Shown here one piece after another: positions 1-9,194 of a stretch of DNA of 64,000 nt (the stretch's first letter is position 1; every line of letters begins with the position of its first letter). Under the pieces are notes generated by a model that saw nothing but the letters and a program-made list of their open reading frames with translations, did no database searches and was not told where the DNA came from. Origin of the DNA: Allotamlana fucoidanivorans (GTDB lineage: Bacteria; Bacteroidota; Bacteroidia; Flavobacteriales; Flavobacteriaceae); NCBI RefSeq assembly GCF_006265225.1, contig NZ_VDCS01000001.1, positions 186,001 through 250,000 on the forward strand. The letters run 5' to 3'. Made by a program: the position numbers and the translations under genes.

Positions 1-64
1 TTCCTGTGCCTGTAAATAACCTTGAGTTAAAGGTTTTATCTGCTATTTTTAGTGTGTCTGTCAT
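1..64 (-). CDS. thiG: Thiazole synthase ThiG, N-terminal fragment
   Basis: Only the first 21 codons lie in the window, starting at the ATG read from 64 to 62. They read MTDTLKIADKTFNSRLFTGTG, shown here as the ThiG N-terminal signature: an I-A-D/G-K/R-T-F-x-S-R-L-F-x-G-T-G stretch that begins the family's TIM barrel. ThiG condenses deoxyxylulose phosphate, dehydroglycine and the ThiS thiocarboxylate into the thiazole of thiamine. It follows thiE by two bases in the same operon, which fits. The rest of the gene is off the left edge. Confidence 0.85.
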   Translation of the reverse strand, partial: MTDTLKIADKTFNSRLFTGTG

Positions 65-66
65 AA

Positions 67-720
67 TTAATTCTTTTTGTTAGGTTTCCAGACCTGTTCA
101 TGTACAATATCGCCGTTTAATAGTTTTTGAAACGCGGCGATGCTATTAAAATTTTTAGTGATCTCTCCAGAAACCGCTATACCGTGTATGCCTGTGGTTA
201 AGAGTTCTGAAACATCATCTAATGTTATCCCTCCAATCGCAATTATAGGCGTATGGGTTTGTAAGGTTTCAAGCAGGGTTAAGTAACCATTATAGCGCAA
301 AACAGGACTTAAATTGTTTTTAGTGGTCGTGAATCGGTAAGGCCCAAGACCAATATAATCAACGTTTTGTGCAAGTAAGTTTTGGCAATCTTCAAGGGTA
401 TTGGCTGTACCTCCTATCATTTGCCAAGAATACAATGTTTTTCGTGCCTCCGTTGGCGATGCATCGGTTTTACCTAAATGCACGCCATCTGCTTTTACTG
501 CTTTAGCTATTTTATAATGATCGTTTATAATTAAACGTGTTTGATAATGTGCCGTGATGTCTCGCGCTTCTTCGGCAGCTTTTAAGAGTGTTTTTTCTGA
601 AACATTTTTTAAGCGAAGCTGAACCAATTCGGCTCCAGAACTACATGCTTTTTGAATGTGTTCTAAATGATCTTTTACAGCGTCTCCCTGACTTATATAA
701 TGTAGTTTGCTAACAATCAT
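67..720 (-). CDS. thiE: Thiamine-phosphate synthase ThiE
   Basis: The 217-residue protein is a TIM-barrel thiamine phosphate synthase that joins HMP-pyrophosphate to thiazole phosphate. Canonical features are visible: the IND-H/R...DGVHLG-x-D segment at about residues 66-86, IGGTANT near 103, and a GP-x3-TTTK phosphate loop near 126-133. Length is normal for ThiE. Its ATG overlaps the stop of thiD by four bases (717-720), which implies translational coupling. It is the more canonical of the two ThiE-like proteins in this operon, so it is the likely true synthase. Confidence 0.93.
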   Translation of the reverse strand: MIVSKLHYISQGDAVKDHLEHIQKACSSGAELVQLRLKNVSEKTLLKAAEEARDITAHYQTRLIINDHYKIAKAVKADGVHLGKTDASPTEARKTLYSWQMIGGTANTLEDCQNLLAQNVDYIGLGPYRFTTTKNNLSPVLRYNGYLTLLETLQTHTPIIAIGGITLDDVSELLTTGIHGIAVSGEITKNFNSIAAFQKLLNGDIVHEQVWKPNKKN

Positions 721-1496
721 TCTGTAATGTGTTGTGTTTTTTTAATGTGATGATGAATTCCCAACAAGGTTTCTGAACTGTTTAAAAACGCTTCGGTATA
801 GCTTTTGGCTAGTCTAGCAGCATCTTCTAACAGGTATCCAAGAGCTATGTTTGATGCTAAAGCTGAAGCTAATACACAGCCGCTACCGTGTTTTTCATAA
901 ACTTTATCAACGTTTGGTTGTAGGTTAACCATAACAATGGCGCTATGGTAAAGTTGGTCCCAGCCTTTTTTATCGGCGCGATGTCCACCTTTTAAATACA
1001 CGTTGGTGTGTTGACTTAAGCGTTCTAGAGTTGCTTCAACCGAAAGTTCTGGGTATAAGCTTTTAATTTCATCGTAATTTGGCGTAATGACATAGCATTG
1101 TTTCCAAATACTATCTAAACGTTCTTGATGTTCTTTTGTATGAAAATAGAAACCGGCACTGGCTTTAAATACAGGGTCGACTATAATTTTAACGTGAGGA
1201 TTTAAGGCTTTTAGTGTATTTATAATTTGAGACAATACCGCCCAAGATTCTACAATCCCTATTTTAACCACAGGGATATCAAACCGATTAAAAAGCGTTT
1301 CAATTTGTGCGATAATCACCTTAACATCGGTCCAAATACAAGCTTTAAATTCAACATCATTTTGAACCGTAATGGCTGTACATACCGAAAGCCCGTAGAG
1401 ACCATGCGCTTCAAAGGTTTTAATATCTGAAGTGATGCCTGCTCCCGAACTGGGATCGAAACCTGCAATAGATAATATGTACTGGTGTGCTGCCAT
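717..1496 (-). CDS. thiD: Hydroxymethylpyrimidine/phosphomethylpyrimidine kinase ThiD
   Basis: The 259-residue ribokinase-fold kinase phosphorylates HMP and HMP-phosphate to HMP-pyrophosphate. The ThiD signature SIAGFDPSSGAGI is at residues 9-21, followed by a D-x-K-T-F segment, and the anion-hole/catalytic region GSGC-x-LASA is near residue 205. It starts directly after the TenI/ThiE-like gene and overlaps thiE by four bases, so all three are cotranslated. The length and order are as usual for Bacteroidetes thiamine operons. Confidence 0.93.
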   Translation of the reverse strand: MAAHQYILSIAGFDPSSGAGITSDIKTFEAHGLYGLSVCTAITVQNDVEFKACIWTDVKVIIAQIETLFNRFDIPVVKIGIVESWAVLSQIINTLKALNPHVKIIVDPVFKASAGFYFHTKEHQERLDSIWKQCYVITPNYDEIKSLYPELSVEATLERLSQHTNVYLKGGHRADKKGWDQLYHSAIVMVNLQPNVDKVYEKHGSGCVLASALASNIALGYLLEDAARLAKSYTEAFLNSSETLLGIHHHIKKTQHITE

Positions 1497-2147
1497 TTAA
1501 ATATAGCTTTTTACAGTTGTAAAATAGTTTTGCATGATTTTAAAATTTGAAATCGGTGCACCACTTTGCCAAATACCACCAAGGACACCAACACCTTTAA
1601 AACCTAGTGTTGTGAACGCTTTTAGATTTTTAGTAGTGACACCGCCCATACCTACTATGTTTTTATCGATTTGATTAACATCAAAACCGCGGCCTTGATA
1701 CCCCGTTTTTGAAATTGAAGAAAACACGGGACTAAGCAAATGGTAATCGAATGTTAAAGCACAGTTTTCGATATGTTCTGGTTCATGAAACGATGCACTA
1801 ATGGTTTTCCCTTTTAAAGCGGCTGATTCTATATGTAATAATTGCACATAGTCATTTAAAAAGTCCGTTTTTAAAATAGGCGTTTTACCATTTAAATCGA
1901 ATGCTTCTCTTTGAGCTTCTTGAAAATGAATCCCTTTTAGATTATAATTGGCAACCAATTTATGATGCTGATGCAATATGATTCTATCGTGATATTTAGA
2001 ATCGATTTGATTCAAATAGTCGCAATATGCGTTACCGTCTTTTTTAGGTTTTCTTAAATGATAGTATTGCAAACCCGCTTGAAATAACTGATGTAGTATT
2101 TCAATTTCGTTGGGTATGTCTGTTTCTGGTGCAATTAAAACTATCAT
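1497..2147 (-). CDS. TenI/ThiE-like thiamine phosphate synthase family protein
   Basis: The 216-residue protein belongs to the ThiE/TenI superfamily by its barrel pattern: a LFQAGLQYYHLRKP segment near residue 24, a G-I-H-F motif near 92 where ThiE has D-G-V-H-L-G, and a GMGGVTTKN loop near 166. It lacks the clean IND and GP-x3-TTTK motifs of the downstream ThiE. TenI-type proteins in other bacteria isomerise the thiazole tautomer; that role is an inference here. Many flavobacterial thi operons carry two such paralogues. The stop abuts the thiD start. Confidence 0.8.
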   Translation of the reverse strand: MIVLIAPETDIPNEIEILHQLFQAGLQYYHLRKPKKDGNAYCDYLNQIDSKYHDRIILHQHHKLVANYNLKGIHFQEAQREAFDLNGKTPILKTDFLNDYVQLLHIESAALKGKTISASFHEPEHIENCALTFDYHLLSPVFSSISKTGYQGRGFDVNQIDKNIVGMGGVTTKNLKAFTTLGFKGVGVLGGIWQSGAPISNFKIMQNYFTTVKSYI

Positions 2148-2159
2148 AATCTAACGTCT

Positions 2160-2256
2160 TGAGTTAGGGATTGAGGTTTTGTTTGAGCTCTTTTACAAGG
2201 TGCGTAGCTTTAGCGGAGCACGTTGTAAAAAGCGAGTACCGAAAGCCCGACCAAAA
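2160..2256 (+). repeat. REP-like intergenic element inside the thi operon
   Basis: This 160-bp gap between thiC and the TenI-like gene contains GTTxAGGGATTGAGG-type sequence, then an AGCTC...TTTTACAAGG/CGTTGTAAAA inverted pair, then GCGAGTACCGAAAGCCCG. The same order of blocks recurs at 34377-34430 and, on the other strand, at 34219-34292 and 57258-57336. A second hairpin, AAAACGGTTAC/GTAACCGTTTT, follows at 2264-2288. It is not coding. The element may act as an intra-operon RNA structure that sets the thiC to downstream expression ratio; that is an inference. Confidence 0.55.
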
Positions 2257-2307
2257 ACGGTTACCGTTACAGTTTGTGTAACCGTTTTTTGGAACTCCCT
2301 AAATATG

Positions 2308-4179
<1,872 letters not shown>

Positions 4180-4214
4180 TTAGATATTTGTTATTGTTAT
4201 AGCTATTACGTGGC

Positions 4215-4418
4215 TTAACCCCCTTGAGTAGCTTGTATGATGAGTATGCTATCGTTATCGTTAAAGGTTTGAGAAGACCATTGTGGTTTCGAAACAATTT
4301 TATTGTTTATAGCTACAGCAATACCTTCTTTCGGGCTTTCAATTTTTTCTAATAATTGAAATACATCGCAGTTGTTTTCTACGTCTATTGCGCACTGATT
4401 CACCTTAATTTTAATCAT
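4215..4418 (-). CDS. thiS: Sulfur carrier protein ThiS
   Basis: The 67-residue ubiquitin-like carrier ends in the Gly-Gly that becomes the thiocarboxylate used by ThiG. The start chosen is the ATG at 4418, giving MIKIKVN as in other ThiS proteins. A longer reading frame back to 4520 would add 34 hydrophobic residues that overlap the riboswitch expression region and have no counterpart in the family, so I reject it. It is the first gene of the riboswitch-controlled operon. Confidence 0.93.
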   Translation of the reverse strand: MIKIKVNQCAIDVENNCDVFQLLEKIESPKEGIAVAINNKIVSKPQWSSQTFNDNDSILIIQATQGG

Positions 4419-4516
4419 ATAACAAGTGTTTTTACTACAAAGTAGTATTAAAGGGCGAATAAGAAAGACTTTTGAAAATAGTATACCTAGCAGGTATACA
4501 AAGAAAAGAGATGTAA

Positions 4517-4540
4517 ACACCTATTTCAAGGTGTTTTTCA
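4517..4540 (-). terminator. Possible riboswitch expression-platform hairpin
   Basis: Directly downstream of the TPP aptamer on the minus strand is an AAACACC/GGTGTTT hairpin with an 8-base loop. The T-run after it is interrupted (ACATCTCTTTTC), so it may be a weak intrinsic terminator or part of a translational switch. It lies about 100 bases before thiS. Confidence 0.4.
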
Positions 4541-4617
4541 ACTTTTCCCTTCGATGGTACTAACCATATCAGGTTCAAAGGGTCTTTCTCAGTTCTAAAT
4601 GATAGAACACCCCTAAA
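4538..4617 (-). ncRNA. TPP riboswitch (THI element)
   Basis: Read on the minus strand, the conserved THI-box pieces occur in order: GGGGTGTTC start at about 4617, CTGAGA at about 4592-4587, ACCCTTTGAACCTGAT at 4582-4567, then GGTTAGTACCATCG and AGGGAA at the 3' end. These are the P1/P2 pyrimidine-sensor and pyrophosphate-sensor parts of the aptamer. It sits between a TAnnTTTG promoter and thiS, so it senses thiamine pyrophosphate and represses the whole thiS-thiC-TenI-thiD-thiE-thiG operon. Confidence 0.95.
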
Positions 4618-4627
4618 GTTTACTTCA

Positions 4628-4635
4628 CAAACTTA
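4628..4635 (-). promoter_or_regulatory. Promoter -7 box of the thi operon
   Basis: On the minus strand this reads TAAGTTTG, a match to the Bacteroidetes -7 consensus TAnnTTTG. It is 10 bases before the start of the TPP aptamer, which is the right distance for transcription to begin just ahead of the riboswitch. A TTG at 4654-4652 could serve as the -33 element, with spacing on the short side. Confidence 0.55.
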
Positions 4636-4769
4636 TAAAAAAATGTTGATACAATGTATGCTTTCAGATACTTGTTTTAGTGATTGATAAATCTCCATGA
4701 TAAAAATCATATTTAAACGAACTGATTTTCAGTATTTTTAAGACTAACTAAACTAAATAATACAGCATT

Positions 4770-6617
4770 ATGGGGTTTCAAAATGTTGCGATTCTTAACA
4801 CCAAAAAAGATAGAGCAAATTATATCCATCATTTAATAAATGATATAAAAGCGCTTGATTTATTGATTGAAAAAGATCTCATAGAAGATGAGGTTTTGCG
4901 CATTGGCGCCGAACAGGAATTTTGTTTGGTAAATGAAGATTTTTTACCTGTAAATAAATCATTAGAAGTATTAAAAACACTTAATGATCATCATTTCACC
5001 ACTGAAATAGGAAGCCATAATTTAGAACTTAACTTAGAGCCGTATAAGCTTGAAAATAATTGTTTTTCAAAACTTCAAAACCAATTGGAAACCCTGATGA
5101 ATAAAGCTAAAATAGAGGCTTCAAAACATGGTATTAAAATTGTTTTGACAGGGATTTTACCATCACTATCTGTAAATAATGTAGATGAAGGCAATATGAC
5201 GAATGTAGAACGTTATGCTGTTTTAAATGATGCCATAAAACAAAGTCGAAGAAAGAGTTTTGATATTCATATAAAAGGGGTAGATGAACTTAATTTATTG
5301 CACGATTCGGTCATGCTTGAAGGGTGTAATACTAGCTTTCAAATGCATTTGCAACTTCCCGTAAAAGATTTTGTTGATAATTATAACTGGGCTCAGGCTA
5401 TAGCTGGTCCTGTTTTAAGCGCCTGTACCAACTCTCCTATATTATTTGGAAAAGAGTTATGGAGTGAAACCAGAATTGCTTTATTTACCCAAAGTGTTGA
5501 TACACGTGCTAACTCCTATTTATTAAACGAAAAACAATCTCGAGTAAGTTTTGGTAATAGCTGGCAAACAGGATCTATTTCTGATATCTTTAAAGATAAT
5601 ATATCAAGGTTTAGAAGCTTTTTAACTACCGATTTTATTAAAGACAGTGTTGAAATGATTCATAACAAGGAGATGCCAAGATTAAGAGCTCTACAGCTCC
5701 ATAATGGAACGGTATATCCATGGAATCGGGTATGTTACGGCGTGTTAGATGGAAAGCCTAATTTAAGAATTGAGAATCGTTATATACCCTCAGGACCCAC
5801 AACCGTTGATGAAATAGCGAATATGGTATTTTGGGTGGGATTAATGTTAGGAAAGCCTAAAGCATATAAAAATATACACACCAAATGGGATTTTAAAGAT
5901 GTAAAGACGAATTTTTTTAATGCTGCGCGCTATGGCATGGCTACACAGTTTTATTGGAATGGAGCTTATGTATCAAGTCATGAACTTTTAATTAATGAGC
6001 TTATTCCCTTAGCTTATAAAGGGTTGTCACACTGCGGAATTACGCAAAAAGATGCTGAATATTACTTAAAAATTATAATTAATAGAGTACAGGGTAATAA
6101 TGGATCTGAATGGATGGTTAGAAATTATAGAGAGCTATTAAAATCTTATAAGCGCTATGAAGCTATGCAGGTACTTACCGCTAGTATTTATAAAAAACAG
6201 GAGCAGGGCTATCCTGTATCTGTTTGGGGGCCTATAAATGCTTCCGATTTTAATTACAGAAAAGTGGTGAAGCACATTATGAGTTCAGATATTTTTTCTG
6301 TTGAAAAAAAGGATAGTATTGATTTAGTGTTAAACATGATGAAGTGGAAAAACATTCATCATATGCCTGTAATAAACCATGAACGTGCTTTGGTTGGTTT
6401 AATTAGTTGGACCGATGTTGAAAATTACCTCAATCAATCTGAACTAAAGCATAATAGTGTTTCTAAATTGATGAGAACAGATATTATTACCATAGATCAA
6501 TATGATACGATTGAAACAGCAAAAACTCTTATGGATACACATAAAATAGGGAGTCTCCCTGTATTAAAGAACAATAAATTGATAGGATTAGTGACTAAGA
6601 ATGATTTTGATTCTTAA
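4770..6617 (+). CDS. GCS2-family amidoligase (glutamate-cysteine ligase-like) with CBS pair
   Basis: The 615-residue protein has a glutamine-synthetase-fold ligase domain of the GCS2/YbdK type at about residues 40-440. Motifs seen are G-A-E-Q-E-F near 47 and T-E-I-G-S-H-N-x-E-L-N-x-E-P near 79-92, the Mg/ATP-binding acidic strands of the family. A pair of CBS domains occupies residues 498-615 and probably senses adenylate or another nucleotide. It ends 12 bases before an AstE-like hydrolase. True glutathione synthesis is unlikely, as no glutathione synthetase is nearby; the substrate is unknown. Confidence 0.8.
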   Translation: MGFQNVAILNTKKDRANYIHHLINDIKALDLLIEKDLIEDEVLRIGAEQEFCLVNEDFLPVNKSLEVLKTLNDHHFTTEIGSHNLELNLEPYKLENNCFSKLQNQLETLMNKAKIEASKHGIKIVLTGILPSLSVNNVDEGNMTNVERYAVLNDAIKQSRRKSFDIHIKGVDELNLLHDSVMLEGCNTSFQMHLQLPVKDFVDNYNWAQAIAGPVLSACTNSPILFGKELWSETRIALFTQSVDTRANSYLLNEKQSRVSFGNSWQTGSISDIFKDNISRFRSFLTTDFIKDSVEMIHNKEMPRLRALQLHNGTVYPWNRVCYGVLDGKPNLRIENRYIPSGPTTVDEIANMVFWVGLMLGKPKAYKNIHTKWDFKDVKTNFFNAARYGMATQFYWNGAYVSSHELLINELIPLAYKGLSHCGITQKDAEYYLKIIINRVQGNNGSEWMVRNYRELLKSYKRYEAMQVLTASIYKKQEQGYPVSVWGPINASDFNYRKVVKHIMSSDIFSVEKKDSIDLVLNMMKWKNIHHMPVINHERALVGLISWTDVENYLNQSELKHNSVSKLMRTDIITIDQYDTIETAKTLMDTHKIGSLPVLKNNKLIGLVTKNDFDS

Positions 6618-6629
6618 AAACAGGTATTC

Positions 6630-7820
6630 ATGATTGATGTTTACAATAAAGCTATTGACGATACTATAAAAGTTGACCGTATTTTAAATAAAATACAAGG
6701 ATACCAACCAGGACCTACCATGGTGTTTTTTGGTGGTATTCATGGCAATGAAACCTCTGGTGTATTTGCTTTAAAAGATACGTTATCAGGTGTTAGTAGA
6801 GCCTATGTAAACGGAACCATTTATGGTATAGCGGGGAATTTGGCAGCACTAAAAAAACACCAGCGTTTTATTACCGATGATTTAAACAGACTTTGGACGA
6901 AACAGAATATTGATATCTTAAAAAGCAAAACCAATTTAAATGATGATGAAACCGAATTAATTGAATTGCTTGATATTTTGAATACCATTTTAAACACGCA
7001 TTCAGGACCTTTTTATTTTATTGATTTACACACTACATCTAGTAAAACATTACCATTTATTACTATTAATGACGCTTTAATCAATAGGCAGTTTTCAAAA
7101 CAATTTCCAGTACCTATTGTTCTTGGTATAGAAGAATACCTTAATGGGCCACTTTTAAGTTATATAAATCAGTTGGGTTATGTGTCCTTAGGATTTGAAT
7201 CTGGTCAGCATGATGATTTTCTAGCAATTACCAATAGTATCGCTTTTATTCATTTAGCGCTTGTTTATTCAGGCATTTTAGAAAAGGAAGCTATTATAAA
7301 TTTTAATAAGTATCATGAACAGCTAAAGCAGCAAGCTTCAAATACCTTTGATGTTTTTGAGGTCGTTTATTTGCACAGTATTCAAAAAGATGACGTGTTT
7401 AAAATGCATACAGGATTTAGAAGTTTTCAACCCGTCAAAAAGGGCACCAAACTCGCCATAAGCAATGGAACAGAAATAATGGCGCCTTATAACGGTAGTA
7501 TTTTTATGCCTTTGTATCAAAAACGAGGTGCCGATGGCTTCTTTATTATTAAACCAATAAACCCCTTTTTTTTAAAACTATCTGCTTTATTAAGAAAGGT
7601 GAAAACAGATAGTGTGTTGGTGCTTCTTCCTGGAATTTCCTGGGAAAATAAAAAGGAAGGTATTTTAAAAGTTAACTTAAGGGTTGCCAAGTATTTTGCT
7701 AAGGCCTTCTTCCACTTATTAGGTTACCGAAGTAAACAAATTACGGCTTCGCATATCCTCTTTAATAACAGAGAGCGCGTGGCTAAAACTTCTATTTATA
7801 AAAAAGAGCTATGGTATTAA
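6630..7820 (+). CDS. Succinylglutamate desuccinylase/aspartoacylase-like metallohydrolase
   Basis: The 396-residue zinc carboxypeptidase-fold protein shows the AstE/AspA motifs: GGIHGNE with zinc ligands H38 and E41, D-L-H-T-T with H134, and GFESG with the likely catalytic E190. This family removes acyl groups from amino acids (N-acetylaspartate, N-succinylglutamate). It is cotranscribed with the GCS2-CBS protein upstream. The C-terminal third (about 250-396) contains a biotinyl-lipoyl-like beta region followed by a lysine-rich tail. The neighbour being an amidoligase suggests the pair makes and breaks the same amide; that is an inference. Confidence 0.8.
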   Translation: MIDVYNKAIDDTIKVDRILNKIQGYQPGPTMVFFGGIHGNETSGVFALKDTLSGVSRAYVNGTIYGIAGNLAALKKHQRFITDDLNRLWTKQNIDILKSKTNLNDDETELIELLDILNTILNTHSGPFYFIDLHTTSSKTLPFITINDALINRQFSKQFPVPIVLGIEEYLNGPLLSYINQLGYVSLGFESGQHDDFLAITNSIAFIHLALVYSGILEKEAIINFNKYHEQLKQQASNTFDVFEVVYLHSIQKDDVFKMHTGFRSFQPVKKGTKLAISNGTEIMAPYNGSIFMPLYQKRGADGFFIIKPINPFFLKLSALLRKVKTDSVLVLLPGISWENKKEGILKVNLRVAKYFAKAFFHLLGYRSKQITASHILFNNRERVAKTSIYKKELWY

Positions 7821-7853
7821 TGTGCGGTTAACACCATTGGTAGGTTATTTAGC

Positions 7854-7861
7854 TATATTTG
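7854..7861 (+). promoter_or_regulatory. Possible -7 box before the porin gene
   Basis: TATATTTG matches TAnnTTTG and lies 32 bases upstream of the porin ATG. It suggests the porin can be transcribed separately from the two enzymes before it. No clear TTTG -33 element at 19-20 bases. Confidence 0.4.
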
Positions 7862-7893
7862 AGTAATATTGATTATCAAACCCTTAGATAGTT

Positions 7894-9126
7894 ATGAATA
7901 CAACTAAGAGCCTCCTCAAAATTTTAGTTACTTTTTTATTTATTAGTATTTCAAACGGACAAGAAATTAAAGTTAAGTGGTATGATAAAATTACGCTTGG
8001 CGGATACATGCAGGCTCGAAATAACGATTTATATAAAACCAATCCGAACATGGAAAACCCACAAGGCGATAGAACCTATGGCGGATATAGTGGTTTTTCA
8101 TTAAGGCGCATGCGATTAAAGGTTTCTGGTCAAGTACACAAAAGAGTTTACTTTTATTTTCAAGCCGATTTTGCTTCTGACGGGAAAAACCTTGGTCAAC
8201 TAAGAGACGCTTACTTTGATTATTTTATTGATGAAGCAGGTGCTTTTAAGCTAAGAGGCGGTCAAAGTAAAATTCCATTTGGTTTTGAAAATCTTCAATC
8301 GTCACAAAATAGAATTGGCTTAGATAGAAACGACCCTTTAAATAGTGCTGTGAAAGATGAACGTGATTTAAATATTGGGATACATTGGGCGCCAGTAGAG
8401 AAGCGTGCACTGCTAAAAGAAATTGTGAACAAAGGCTTTAAAGGAACTGGTGACTATGGGATGGCTTATATCATGATGTATAATGGGCAAAAGGCTAACA
8501 CGTTAATTCCTAATGTAGATAAACTTAATCATATTGCGTTTCGATTTACTTATCCCATAAAATTACCATCGGGGCAATTTATTGAGGCTGCTGTTCAAGG
8601 ATATACCGGAAAGTATGTAACAACCGAAGTCAATGATGCGGTTAAGCTAAGAGATGATAATGGAAACACAACTGATATTGATGCCGTAAATCAACAATTC
8701 AGAGACCAACGGTTGGCTGTTAGTTTCTTGTATTATCCGCAACCGTTTGGTGTACAGTTAGAGTATAATTTTGGTCAAGGACCTGAGTATAAATATGACC
8801 CTACCAATGTGCCATCACCACACTCTATAGGTGTTGAATCGTTACATGGTGGGTATATTCAGCTTATGTATATGAAACGTATTAAGCAACAAATTTTAAC
8901 ACCATTTACCCGATTTATGTATTATGATGGAGGTAAAAAATTTGAGCAAGATGCGAGAAGTTATGAGGTAAAAGAATTAGAAATAGGCGCCGAATGGCAA
9001 ATAAATAAAGCTATTGAGTTCACGGCAAATTATACTATTGCCAATAGAAGGTATGAAGATTCTTTTAAACCTATAAATAGAGAAAAAGGACAGCTAATCA
9101 GGCTACAATTACAAATTAATTATTGA
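7894..9126 (+). CDS. OprO/OprP-type outer-membrane porin
   Basis: The 410-residue protein has a signal peptide ending near NGQ (residue 23) and alternating aromatic beta-strands through to a C-terminal strand ending ...LQLQINY, as in outer-membrane barrels. The R-x-R-M-R-L-K-V-S-G segment and the RGGQ-x-K-I-P-F-G-F-E stretch near residue 120 are typical of the phosphate-selective porin O/P family. Bacteroidetes members are not necessarily phosphate-specific. A bidirectional terminator follows. It may export or import a substrate for the amidoligase-hydrolase pair, which is only a context guess. Confidence 0.85.
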   Translation: MNTTKSLLKILVTFLFISISNGQEIKVKWYDKITLGGYMQARNNDLYKTNPNMENPQGDRTYGGYSGFSLRRMRLKVSGQVHKRVYFYFQADFASDGKNLGQLRDAYFDYFIDEAGAFKLRGGQSKIPFGFENLQSSQNRIGLDRNDPLNSAVKDERDLNIGIHWAPVEKRALLKEIVNKGFKGTGDYGMAYIMMYNGQKANTLIPNVDKLNHIAFRFTYPIKLPSGQFIEAAVQGYTGKYVTTEVNDAVKLRDDNGNTTDIDAVNQQFRDQRLAVSFLYYPQPFGVQLEYNFGQGPEYKYDPTNVPSPHSIGVESLHGGYIQLMYMKRIKQQILTPFTRFMYYDGGKKFEQDARSYEVKELEIGAEWQINKAIEFTANYTIANRRYEDSFKPINREKGQLIRLQLQINY

Positions 9127-9151
9127 GTTTGTTTTAGTTATAAAAATAGAA

Positions 9152-9184
9152 AAGCCCGATTTATATTAATACGGGCTTTTTTTT
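9152..9184. terminator. Bidirectional terminator between the porin and M1 peptidase genes
   Basis: The hairpin AAGCCCG/CGGGCTT with a 13-base loop is followed by eight T on the plus strand and preceded by an A-rich run that gives T on the minus strand. It lies between convergent genes and can end transcription both ways. Confidence 0.85.
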
Positions 9185-9194
9185 AAAAATTGAA

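Noticed and set aside
4419-4520. A longer start for ThiS
   Set aside because: It would add 34 hydrophobic residues encoded by the riboswitch expression region; ThiS proteins begin at the ATG used here.
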